A DNA stretch of 9,881 bases from Nitrosopumilales archaeon (GCA_009665115.1 WJXE01000051.1:1-9881), one strand, 5' to 3'; positions 1-5,648 are shown, counted from the first letter of the stretch. Program-made: numbers and translations. The notes: generated by a model not told the origin, from the sequence alone.

Positions 1-26
1 TTTAAGGTCCATATATACCTTGCATC

Positions 27-37
27 TTTTTATTTTT
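27..37 (+). terminator. T-rich terminator-like tract at left edge
   Basis: Two T5 runs separated by one A lie just beyond the 3' end of the leftward gene at 90. Archaeal transcription commonly ends at T-rich tracts on the non-template strand, so this could stop a rightward transcript entering from outside the window. On the opposite strand a T5 run (53-57 region, read leftward) could serve the leftward gene. There is no hairpin. Position and base composition are the only evidence. Confidence 0.25.
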
Positions 38-89
38 GTACTTAGTAAATGTGAAAAACAATCCTTTAGAAGCTGTGACTCGGAACACC

Positions 90-740
90 TCAGATTCTAG
101 CACGGCTACGAAACGAAGACGAAACAAACCGTCTACCATCTCGAAGTGCAATTGCTCTAGCCGACGACCTATCTCTTACGCCTCGCCTATTTGCATCTAT
201 GTATTTTGGTAAGGAAGTTCCATGCTCATCAACTATCTCGACGTGAACCAGATCATTAAACCTTCTCTTTATCATCAATGCAATTTGCTTGGTTATGCCA
301 AAATTACCATCGCCTATTCTAACAACCTTTCTTTGTGAATCGATTCCTAACAGTAATGTCGATATTAACTGAAACGCAGAGTGTGGAGAAGACTCGACGA
401 AGCTGTCAATTTCGTCATGCAGATAAATTATTGATATTCCTATCCTATCACCGGGGTCAACCCCTATCGTCAGCTGGTCATCGTGATGAGATCCCATAAC
501 TTTACGCAACATTTTTGCCTTCAGCAGAGTGGGATATTTACCTAGTTCACTATCTAGGAGAACATCTTTTCTCTTGACGATATGTGCCTCGTCTTCTGTT
601 GTGATAATAATTTTGGCGTTAGATACTGCCGCCTGTTCCGGAGACAACGATTCAAAACGCAGATCCATCAATTTGAGCGCATGGGTAATTTTATAATAAG
701 GACGACCATAAACAGTGGCTACAGCAATTTTATATTGCAG
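90..740 (-). CDS. Uncharacterised RuvC/RNase H-fold-like protein, start upstream of first ATG
   Basis: The protein carries a nuclease-like GVDPGDRIG segment (aspartate 72, numbered from the TTG at 671), then RIGDGNFG (D121), VDEHGTS (D148/E149) and RRGVRDRSSARAIA (D167). An early acidic DPG motif followed by spaced acidic residues resembles RuvC/YqgF-type RNase H folds. Exact function is not recognised; it may be a resolvase-like nuclease or a non-catalytic relative. The first ATG is at 668 (TTG at 671), but the same frame stays open to 791 and reads IAVATVYGRPYYKITHALKL straight into MDLRFESLSP, which looks like genuine N-terminal sequence. No ATG, GTG or TTG occurs in that extension; CTG codons lie at 755, 743 and 740, and 740 is chosen here provisionally. 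Against this, a BoxA-like TTATTATA (about 692-699, minus strand) sits 26 nt before ATG 668 and would give a leaderless message there, so 90-668 remains possible. It is a single gene; the nearest leftward gene is 365 nt upstream. Confidence 0.75.
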   Translation of the reverse strand: MQYKIAVATVYGRPYYKITHALKLMDLRFESLSPEQAAVSNAKIIITTEDEAHIVKRKDVLLDSELGKYPTLLKAKMLRKVMGSHHDDQLTIGVDPGDRIGISIIYLHDEIDSFVESSPHSAFQLISTLLLGIDSQRKVVRIGDGNFGITKQIALMIKRRFNDLVHVEIVDEHGTSLPKYIDANRRGVRDRSSARAIALRDGRRFVSSSFRSRARI

Positions 741-791
741 CAGCTCCTCGCTCAGGGGCGTTTCATCAAAGCTTGTTACACGAAATAAGTA

Positions 792-1105
792 TTAAATCTT
801 GTGGAATTGCAGAAGCCGATTGGAATATCAAAATAACGGATTTCTCAACCCTTCTTGAACACTACGACGAATCCTCGTAAAGATCATAGTGGATTTGTTG
901 CATGGTGAATGGTGCAAATTGTACTGCTGGAATAAGTGAATTAAGAGCTCGATAATTCTATGTCTAATCCACTAGTTAGTTCCCTCTATTTGAATCGCAC
1001 TTGGGACTGATAAAATGTTTTATGGGAAATTCTGCGTTCATTATCGTTAAACGTAATACCTAAGCACATCTACAATACACGAATTCATCCAAATTGCCGC
1101 AATTT
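792..1105. other. Intergenic region without recognisable gene
   Basis: This stretch lies between the leftward aNAC gene and the RuvC-like gene. I see only very short frames and no tRNA B-box or other RNA landmark. It contains AT-rich dyads: ATAAAA-TG-TTTTAT at 1010-1023 and AAATTGC-C-GCAATTT at 1091-1105. A TTTAATAC-like BoxA read leftward near 791-798 could serve the RuvC-like gene, with initiation around 768. Confidence 0.5.
1091..1105. repeat. 15-bp perfect palindrome directly after aNAC stop
   Basis: AAATTGC and GCAATTT arms flank a single C, and the palindrome abuts the TAG stop of the aNAC gene (1106-1108). As RNA it would fold as a 6-bp stem with a 3-nt loop, which could mark the 3' end of the leftward transcript. 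As DNA it could be a protein site. No long T run follows, so it is weak as an archaeal terminator. Confidence 0.4.
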
Positions 1106-1444
1106 CTAGGTGGTCAAACTCAAAATTGCCTGTGCCATGTCTCCATGAGCATCAATCAATGCTTGAATGGCTTTTTCCCTACTGACGTTTGCCTGCTGGA
1201 TAACTAGGACTATATCTTCTTCCTTAAAGGTCGGGACATCTCTTTCTTTCTCCTCGATCTCGGAAGCGATAACCTGAAAAATCGTACTTTCTTTTCCTTT
1301 CATCTCGATCACTTGAGGCTTTAGAAGATAAAGTTCCTTACTCTCAGTTTTAATAATAACTTCTTCAACATTGCCGATGTCTTTCATTTCTAGCCCCATC
1401 TTATCTAACATTCGCCTCATCTCACGGTTGCCGCCGCGCATCAT
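1106..1444 (-). CDS. nac: Archaeal nascent polypeptide-associated complex protein (aNAC)
   Basis: This is a 112-residue protein of standard archaeal NAC length. It binds ribosomes near the exit tunnel, where it contacts emerging nascent chains; in archaea a homodimer replaces the eukaryotic alpha/beta pair. Residues 1-60 form the NAC domain and begin with the family's basic ribosome-contacting stretch (RGGNREMRRMLDKMGL), followed by the beta-barrel segment EVIIKTESKELYLLKPQV. A charged linker (60-72) leads to a C-terminal UBA domain (about 73-112, EEDIVLVIQQANVSREKAIQ and the closing AHGDMAQAIL helix). ATG codons occur at 1444 and 1441; the first is used here. The gene starts 16 nt after the PUA-domain gene ends and has no obvious Shine-Dalgarno sequence, so it is probably co-transcribed from the promoter near 1973-1983. 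Nothing is missing relative to the family. Confidence 0.95.
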   Translation of the reverse strand: MMRGGNREMRRMLDKMGLEMKDIGNVEEVIIKTESKELYLLKPQVIEMKGKESTIFQVIASEIEEKERDVPTFKEEDIVLVIQQANVSREKAIQALIDAHGDMAQAILSLTT

Positions 1445-1460
1445 GTCGCTTTTATATTTC

Positions 1461-1946
1461 TCATGGGCTTTTTATTCCTTCTCTGACCTTCACAGCAATG
1501 CCCTTATGATAATTTTTCATATGGTTACATCCAACTAGCGCCCTGCCTACCGCTACGACCCGCCATTCATCGACTATTGCTACATCTGACCCGACTTTGA
1601 CATTTGAGCCACACCATTCTACGTGCTTGCAGAATAAAGATCTTCCTTGTCGTACAAAAGGTAGGGCATCTTCAGTTGGGATTACACAGTTCTCTTTGAA
1701 TCGTTCATTCCCCAAAAACTCTGTTGCACCAAATATAGTTAAGGCAAGTCCACCATCAGTTCGAAGAGTCGCGACTAATTGATTTTTGATTGAGAAATTT
1801 TTGATGCGCCCGGTCCTTCTTGAATATTCAAAGCTAAAATCCTTTGTAGAATGATGTATAGTGAGGATGTTATAAATGCCAGTTCCGAATAAGGCATCGA
1901 TATGATGACGTATCTTTTCTTCGGGATTCAATGGTAATGGTTTCAA
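1461..1946 (-). CDS. PUA-domain RNA-binding protein (ArcTGT C-terminal-like)
   Basis: The 161-residue protein ends in a clear PUA domain (about 86-161), with ALPFVRQGRSLFCKHVEW, VGSDVAIVDE, VAVGRALVG and GIAVKVREG matching the order of motifs in the C-terminal PUA of archaeosine tRNA-guanine transglycosylase. Residues 8-80 (EEKIRHHIDALFG and GGLALTIFGATEFL) resemble the pre-PUA module of the same enzymes. No catalytic TIM barrel is present, so this is either a stand-alone RNA-binding protein or the small subunit of a split ArcTGT. The start is TTG at 1946; a TAA lies two codons before it and no in-frame ATG exists near the N-terminus. A TTG at 1931 is the alternative. It leads the leftward operon with aNAC, which points to a role in tRNA, rRNA or ribosome function. 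A palindrome overlaps its start. Confidence 0.85.
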   Translation of the reverse strand: MKPLPLNPEEKIRHHIDALFGTGIYNILTIHHSTKDFSFEYSRRTGRIKNFSIKNQLVATLRTDGGLALTIFGATEFLGNERFKENCVIPTEDALPFVRQGRSLFCKHVEWCGSNVKVGSDVAIVDEWRVVAVGRALVGCNHMKNYHKGIAVKVREGIKSP

Positions 1947-1969
1947 ATGATGTTAATCATTTGAAATCA
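1938..1969. promoter_or_regulatory. Near-perfect palindrome over start of PUA gene
   Basis: The arms at 1938-1951 and 1956-1969 are complementary at 13 of 14 positions, with an uninterrupted 11-bp core (TTTCAAATGAT / ATCATTTGAAA) around a GTTA centre. The start codon TTG (1944-1946) is inside one arm. A leftward promoter at 1973-1983 would place transcription initiation near 1951, in the middle of the dyad, which is where a dimeric repressor would block it. Because initiation would fall inside the element, an RNA hairpin is less likely than a DNA operator. The regulator is not identified. Confidence 0.6.
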
Positions 1970-1972
1970 GTA

Positions 1973-1983
1973 CTTTAATTTTA
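1973..1983 (-). promoter_or_regulatory. BoxA-like promoter for PUA-aNAC operon
   Basis: Read leftward the sequence is GTAAAATTAAAG. Its centre is about 26 nt before 1951, so the message would begin about 5 nt before the TTG at 1946, consistent with the very short leaders usual in this group. The match to the TTTAWATA consensus is moderate. Confidence 0.35.
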
Positions 1984-2027
1984 CTCATTGCGATTACAAC
2001 TGGTATCTATATAGTAAAAGGTTACAG

Positions 2028-2038
2028 ATATATAAAAA
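2028..2038 (+). promoter_or_regulatory. BoxA promoter for leaderless phoU-like gene
   Basis: ATATATAAAAA is a strong archaeal TATA box. Its centre (about 2033) lies 26 nt before the ATG at 2059, so transcription should begin at or within a base or two of the start codon and give a leaderless message. No Shine-Dalgarno sequence precedes the gene, as expected. Confidence 0.6.
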
Positions 2039-2058
2039 CCAGAGTTGATACTACAACG

Positions 2059-3129
2059 ATGGATAATAATGAAGGCACTGAATTAGGTAATCAAAATGAA
2101 GAAACAAGGAAAATACAATTTACAGGGGGCTCCTCTTATATTGTATCATTACCTAAGAAATGGATCCAAGACCTGAAATTGAAACAGGGCGACCTCGTTG
2201 TAATTGCTAGGCAGGGACATTCCATTTTACAGATAGCTCCGATATCAAAGAGAATATCTAAAGAACAAAGAGAGGCAACAATAGAGGTTACAAAAGATAA
2301 CAGCCCATATTTTCTTGCTCGCAAGCTAATTTCTCTATACTTTCTCGGTTTTAATATTATCAATATCTCCCAGAAAGATGGCGGAAGGTTATCTAGCGAA
2401 CAGCGCGAAGTTATGAAGGACGTTGTAAGGCGTGTTCTAATGGGCACGGAGATCATAGCTGATTCTGCAACGAGTATCACACTGCAGGTCTTGATCAATT
2501 TACTTGAGCTATCCGTAGACGCGGCTTTCAAAAGAATGCTTTTGATTGCAAAATCTATGCACCGTGATGCAATACTATCTCTAAGAGAGAACAATATCGA
2601 GCTGGCTAAGGAAATTTTAAAATCTGATGACGAGGTGGATCGTTTCAGTTTCTATATCGTAAGACAACTCAATATTGCAATAAAAAATGAACATCTGCTC
2701 AAGGAAATTGGGCTGGACGATTCTCGTAACTGCTTAGGATACAGATTAATAGCAAAATCCACGGAAAGAATTGCTGACCATGCGGGGCTAATAGCTAAAG
2801 ATATAATCGAAATGGAAAGGCCACTCAATAAAGATATCATAGAAAAGATTGCTGAAATGAGCAATTTTGCGCTCGAAGTGTTGGATGAAGCATGTCTATC
2901 AATATTCAAGCGGGATTATGATTCTGCCGATTTAGCGATAGAAAAGTCTCGCGGGATAGACGATCTAGAAAAAGGGATTATACGCGTCGCAAGCAAACTT
3001 AGAGATATCAACGAAATATACAGAATCAAGATTATAACTGAAAATATTAGGAGGGTAGCTGAGTATGCCAGCGATATTGCAGAGATCGTTTTAAACATGA
3101 CCGTGCAGCAAAAATTAAGAAAAGGCTAA
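2059..3129 (+). CDS. AbrB/SpoVT-PhoU fusion, phosphate-responsive regulator family
   Basis: A 356-residue cytoplasmic protein of the archaeal PhoU family. Residues 16-60 form an AbrB/SpoVT-type DNA-binding domain (TRKIQFTGGSSYIVSLPKKW, then LKQGDLV), which bacterial PhoU proteins lack. The rest is helical, with two PhoU-like three-helix repeats carrying the acidic metal-binding patterns DDEVDR (190-195), ERIADHA (236-242) and RRVAEYASDIAE (331-342). Family members regulate phosphate transport; the fused DNA-binding domain suggests direct control of transcription in response to phosphate status. No pst transporter or PhoR/PhoB gene is in the window, so the target is unknown. ATG 2059 is preceded by BoxA at the leaderless distance. 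The 25-nt gap to MBF1 allows read-through, although a weak BoxA-like CTAAATTTG at 3126-3134 could also start a leaderless MBF1 message. Confidence 0.88.
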   Translation: MDNNEGTELGNQNEETRKIQFTGGSSYIVSLPKKWIQDLKLKQGDLVVIARQGHSILQIAPISKRISKEQREATIEVTKDNSPYFLARKLISLYFLGFNIINISQKDGGRLSSEQREVMKDVVRRVLMGTEIIADSATSITLQVLINLLELSVDAAFKRMLLIAKSMHRDAILSLRENNIELAKEILKSDDEVDRFSFYIVRQLNIAIKNEHLLKEIGLDDSRNCLGYRLIAKSTERIADHAGLIAKDIIEMERPLNKDIIEKIAEMSNFALEVLDEACLSIFKRDYDSADLAIEKSRGIDDLEKGIIRVASKLRDINEIYRIKIITENIRRVAEYASDIAEIVLNMTVQQKLRKG

Positions 3130-3154
3130 ATTTGTATTAGTTTAAAAGATTCTA

Positions 3155-3598
3155 ATGTCCTCATTTTGCGAGCTATGCGGGCGCAAAGTAATTGATGAAA
3201 AAAAGACTGTATTGATCGACGGGATAGCACTTAATGTTTGTAGGGGATGTTCAAAACGTGGTAAACCGTATACGCCACCCATGTCCACTTCTAAAACTAA
3301 GCCAACTGCTTCATCCAATCCTGTGGCTAGATCTACTGCTTCTAACAAAAGCACAAGCACTACAAGAAAAATTGAGATGATGGATAACACTATTCTGAAT
3401 CCTGAATTTGCAAAATTGATCAGAGAAGCGCGCATGAAAAAGGGATTGACACATGAGCAACTGGGAGCGCAGATGAATGAAAAGGCAAACCTACTGAAAA
3501 AGTTTGAAACAGGAGCATTGAAACCCGATGAATTATTTGCTAAAAAATTGCAACGATTTTTAGGAATCCACTTGTACGTAGGCGTTTTAGAGGATTAA
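3155..3598 (+). CDS. mbf1: Archaeal multiprotein bridging factor 1 (aMBF1)
   Basis: The 147-residue protein has an N-terminal zinc ribbon with cysteines 5, 8, 29 and 32 (CELCG and CRGC), a low-complexity Ser/Thr/Lys linker (about 42-72), and a C-terminal Cro/C1-type helix-turn-helix (about 85-140: FAKLIREARMKKGLTHEQLG and the conserved EKANLLKKFETGALKPD). This is the complete archaeal MBF1 architecture; eukaryotic MBF1 has a different N-terminus. Archaeal MBF1 associates with ribosomes, and eukaryotic MBF1 limits frameshifting on collided ribosomes. The gene ends 3 nt before hflX, so the two are almost certainly translated from one message. ATG 3155 is the only start that retains the zinc ribbon; no Shine-Dalgarno sequence is seen. 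Confidence 0.95.
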   Translation: MSSFCELCGRKVIDEKKTVLIDGIALNVCRGCSKRGKPYTPPMSTSKTKPTASSNPVARSTASNKSTSTTRKIEMMDNTILNPEFAKLIREARMKKGLTHEQLGAQMNEKANLLKKFETGALKPDELFAKKLQRFLGIHLYVGVLED

Positions 3599-3601
3599 TA
3601 A

Positions 3602-4711
3602 ATGTCAAACTCACACAAAGCTATCCTGATAACTTACCCATTCGAGGATGCGGCAAAAGAAGCAATTTCTTTGGCTGACGCTGCAGGTTATTCTATAGAG
3701 AGAGTAGTTAATCAGCATCATATCACAAGATCAAGATATGGCATTGGATTAGGAAAAGCACAAGAAGTAAAACAACTTGTGGAGCAGGAGAAGCCAGAAG
3801 TAATCATCTTTGATGAGGTTTTAAAACCTAGTCAACAATATAATTTGGCAAGCATATGCCAAGTTGAAATAATCGACAGGGAACGCCTAATCTTAAAGAT
3901 TTTTGACCGAAGAGCAAGTACCGCAGAATCTCGAATTCAGATTAAGCTGGCACAGCTCCGATATGATATGATTCGAGCGCGGGAGAAGGTCAGACTCGCA
4001 AGAGCAGGGGAGCAACCAGGATTTTTTGGTATGGGGAAATACGATGCTGACGTATATTTCCTCGATATAAAAAAACGCGCAACAGTTCTAAAGAAAAAAT
4101 TGCAAAAGGAAGAGGTAAGAAGAAATCTTCATAGGATTCAGCGGTCAAAAGCAGGTCTGCCAACCGTTTCAATCGCCGGTTATACTGCAGCAGGAAAAAC
4201 AACGTTGTTCAATTCTTTGACAGGCGAATCAAAAATTACAGGACAGGGAATGTTCACTACATTATCGACATTCACTCGACTAGTGCAATCTAAAGGAACA
4301 AAGCTTTTGATTTCAGATACTGTAGGCTTTATAAGTAGACTTCCTGCGTATATGGTGGACGCATTCAAATCTACTCTTCAAGAGCTATCATATTCAGCCG
4401 TAGTGTTGCTTGTGCTCGATATAAGCGAACCGGCAGAAGAAATTGTAAAAAAATTGAATAGCTGTATCCGTATAATGTATGAGCTGGGAGTGCCAATGAC
4501 TAAAGTTGTCTATATCCTAAACAAGGCGGATTTGACTAGTGTAGAAGATGTGGAGGATAAATCCGCTCGACTCGGACTACCATATTCAAAACAACGCGTA
4601 ATACCGATATCCGCAAAAACGGGGTACAAGATCGATACGTTAAAGGACGCGATGACATTGCTAGTTGTGGGCGATCCGAAGCCACTAATAGGCGAAGTGA
4701 GCAGTTACTGA
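3602..4711 (+). CDS. hflX: Ribosome-associated GTPase HflX
   Basis: The 369-residue protein has the HflX N-terminal domain (about 1-110, including RSRYGIGLGKAQEV and VIIFDEVLKPSQQYNLA), a helical linker (about 110-185) and a GTPase domain. G1 is GYTAAGKTT at 193-201, G2 lies in the TTLSTFTR segment, G3 is DTVGF from D239, G4 is NKAD at 307-310 and G5 is SAK at 337-339, so nucleotide-binding motifs are complete. Bacterial HflX splits stalled or hibernating 70S ribosomes; archaeal HflX binds the large subunit. The linker reads RAGEQPGFFGMGKYD where bacterial forms have a GPGE-type glycine motif, probably a lineage feature. A GAGGAT sequence 8 nt before ATG 3602 could act as ribosome-binding site. 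Downstream the stop TGA overlaps the proposed CTG start of Trm56. Confidence 0.95.
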   Translation: MSNSHKAILITYPFEDAAKEAISLADAAGYSIERVVNQHHITRSRYGIGLGKAQEVKQLVEQEKPEVIIFDEVLKPSQQYNLASICQVEIIDRERLILKIFDRRASTAESRIQIKLAQLRYDMIRAREKVRLARAGEQPGFFGMGKYDADVYFLDIKKRATVLKKKLQKEEVRRNLHRIQRSKAGLPTVSIAGYTAAGKTTLFNSLTGESKITGQGMFTTLSTFTRLVQSKGTKLLISDTVGFISRLPAYMVDAFKSTLQELSYSAVVLLVLDISEPAEEIVKKLNSCIRIMYELGVPMTKVVYILNKADLTSVEDVEDKSARLGLPYSKQRVIPISAKTGYKIDTLKDAMTLLVVGDPKPLIGEVSSY

Positions 4712-5238
4712 AAGTATCAGTTCTCAGAATAGGACATAGATTAGTACGGGACGATCGACTGACTACCCATGCAGCACTAGTCTCGAGAGCATTTGGCAGT
4801 GATAAAATCTACATGAGCGAAGTGGACGATTCTTTAAAACAAACAATAGATGATGTTAGTAGCAGATGGGGTGGAAGATCTGATTTTAAGGTTGAAATTG
4901 TTGGAGGATGGAGGGAGGTGATAAAGGATTGGAAGAAGGATGGCGGAAAAGTGGTTCATTTAACAATGTATGGTATACACATAGATGACGCCATAAGTAA
5001 TCTAAGACGAGAAAATACAATTCTGGTAGTTATCGGCGCGGAAAAGGTTCCAAGGGAAATGTACGATCTTGCGGACTATAATATTGCGATAGGAAATCAA
5101 CCACACTCTGAGGTAGCGGCTTTATCAATATTTTTAGACAGGATGTTCAGAGGCAAACAGTTTGAAAAGGAGTTTAAAGATGCAAAACTAAAAATCATTC
5201 CAACAGCGAAAGGCAAGAGAGTTAGAGAAGTGAGCTAA
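4708..5238 (+). CDS. trm56: tRNA (cytidine-56) 2'-O-methyltransferase Trm56, probable CTG start
   Basis: A SPOUT-family methyltransferase that methylates the ribose of C56 in the tRNA T loop, an archaeal function. The knot region is unmistakable: LVVIGAEKVPREMYDLADYN, then IGNQPHSEVAALSIFLDRMF. The first ATG is at 4813, but the frame upstream reads VLRIGHRLVRDDRLTTHAAL then VSRAFGSDKIYM, which is the conserved Trm56 N-terminus including the RD/TTH motif, so the ATG lies about 35 residues into the protein. No ATG, GTG or TTG precedes this segment in frame; the best-placed codon is CTG at 4708, which overlaps the hflX stop as CTGA and gives 176 residues, the usual family length. AGTGAG at 4696-4701 may be a weak ribosome-binding site. 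Translational coupling to hflX is likely. The identity is secure; the start codon is inferred. Confidence 0.92.
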   Translation: MKVSVLRIGHRLVRDDRLTTHAALVSRAFGSDKIYMSEVDDSLKQTIDDVSSRWGGRSDFKVEIVGGWREVIKDWKKDGGKVVHLTMYGIHIDDAISNLRRENTILVVIGAEKVPREMYDLADYNIAIGNQPHSEVAALSIFLDRMFRGKQFEKEFKDAKLKIIPTAKGKRVREVS

Positions 5239-5258
5239 TATACATAATAAATTCTAGT

Positions 5259-5456
5259 CCTGCACTGCAAAAGACCGCGCTGAAACCCGCTTATCGCAAG
5301 GATGCGCCTTGGATATGTAATGCAATAGAATGCAACGCGGTTTATAAGAGTGGGCAAAAATCTGCTGATCGTAGGGGGAACCGTAGTTATCTTGGAGATC
5401 GTGCAAAGCGGATAAGAAAATGTCGTGACTTAGCGTTTTCTGATTCAAAAAATTGA
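5259..5456 (+). other. GC-richer segment: open frame without start, or structured RNA
   Basis: This segment is visibly richer in G+C than the rest of the intergenic region. One rightward frame is open from 5226 to a TGA at 5454-5456 (76 codons), includes a cysteine pair in APWICNAIECNAVYKSG and is rich in Lys and Arg, but has no ATG, GTG or TTG; CTG occurs at 5265 and 5280. The opposite strand is also open (64 codons, from ATG 5448), so coding evidence is ambiguous. Complementary pairs suggest RNA folding instead: ACCGCG (5274-5279) with CGCGGT (5336-5341) and CAAGG with CCTTG around 5297-5313. I recognise no protein family or known RNA class. It could be a decayed gene. Confidence 0.3.
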
Positions 5457-5468
5457 ATTTGAAATTCA
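5443..5468. repeat. Overlapping AT-rich palindromes
   Basis: ATTCAA-AAAA-TTGAAT (5443-5458) overlaps TGAATTT-G-AAATTCA (5454-5468). Both are perfect inverted repeats built from TTCAA/TTGAA half-sites, like the palindromes at 1938-1969 and 5631-5648. They lie about 320 nt before the reductase gene. Function is unknown; AT-rich sequence makes some of this expected by chance. Confidence 0.4.
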
Positions 5469-5563
5469 GTCTATTTCTTTCTCGCCAACGGGATCACCAC
5501 TGCAACTTTGGATTTGGCTTATACTCTCGATATTCATTTTATCTGAACGTCCTCATTCTTAAG

Positions 5564-5606
5564 ATTCTTTGTTAATGTAACATTCTTTGTTAATATAACA
5601 TTCTTA
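5564..5606. promoter_or_regulatory. 18-bp tandem repeat with two operator-like dyads
   Basis: The unit ATTCTTTGTTAATRTAAC occurs twice in tandem (5564-5581 and 5582-5599; one difference, G versus A), followed by a partial third copy, ATTCTTA (5600-5606). Each full unit contributes a perfect dyad, TGTTA-N3-TAACA, at 5570-5582 and 5588-5600, with centres 18 bp apart, so both face nearly similar sides of the helix. Tandem identical dyads upstream of an operon are typical of cooperative regulator binding. The next gene downstream is the siroheme reductase, about 180 nt away. The regulator is not known. Confidence 0.55.
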
Positions 5607-5630
5607 CCACACCATATTTACTAAAGTATG

Positions 5631-5648
5631 CTTCAAAGTCATTTGAAG
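5631..5648. repeat. Inverted repeat CTTCAAA-N4-TTTGAAG
   Basis: This is a perfect 7-bp dyad with a 4-bp GTCA spacer, 30 bp after the tandem dyads and about 135 nt before the reductase start. It shares the 9-mer TCATTTGAA with the palindrome at the start of the PUA gene. It may be a second regulator site for the reductase operon. Confidence 0.4.

Noticed and set aside
755..766. ATG at 766 (leftward) followed by a C4 run that could frameshift into the RuvC-like frame
   Set aside because: ATG AAA CGC CCC TGA terminates at once, and reaching the gene frame needs a -1 slip with no slippery heptamer or downstream structure seen.
582..788. Rightward 68-codon frame opposite the RuvC-like gene
   Set aside because: It lies antisense to the coding extension of that gene, has no recognisable domain, promoter or ribosome-binding site, and its openness follows from the opposite-strand coding.
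1010..1023. ATAAAA-TG-TTTTAT palindrome as a promoter or terminator
   Set aside because: It is short, AT-rich and expected fairly often at this composition, with no gene start or stop at a suitable distance.
2136..3098. Three leftward frames opposite the PhoU-family gene (2136-2594, 2652-2909, 2916-3098)
   Set aside because: They are hydrophobic, low-complexity shadows of an amphipathic helical protein; the sense strand has a complete domain architecture and promoter.
3142..3435. Leftward frame opposite MBF1
   Set aside because: It mirrors the Ser/Thr-rich linker of MBF1 and shows no domain of its own.
5254..5448. Leftward 64-codon frame with ATG at 5448
   Set aside because: The same stretch is open on the other strand and neither product resembles a known family; no BoxA or ribosome-binding site is evident. 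The region is described as ambiguous instead.
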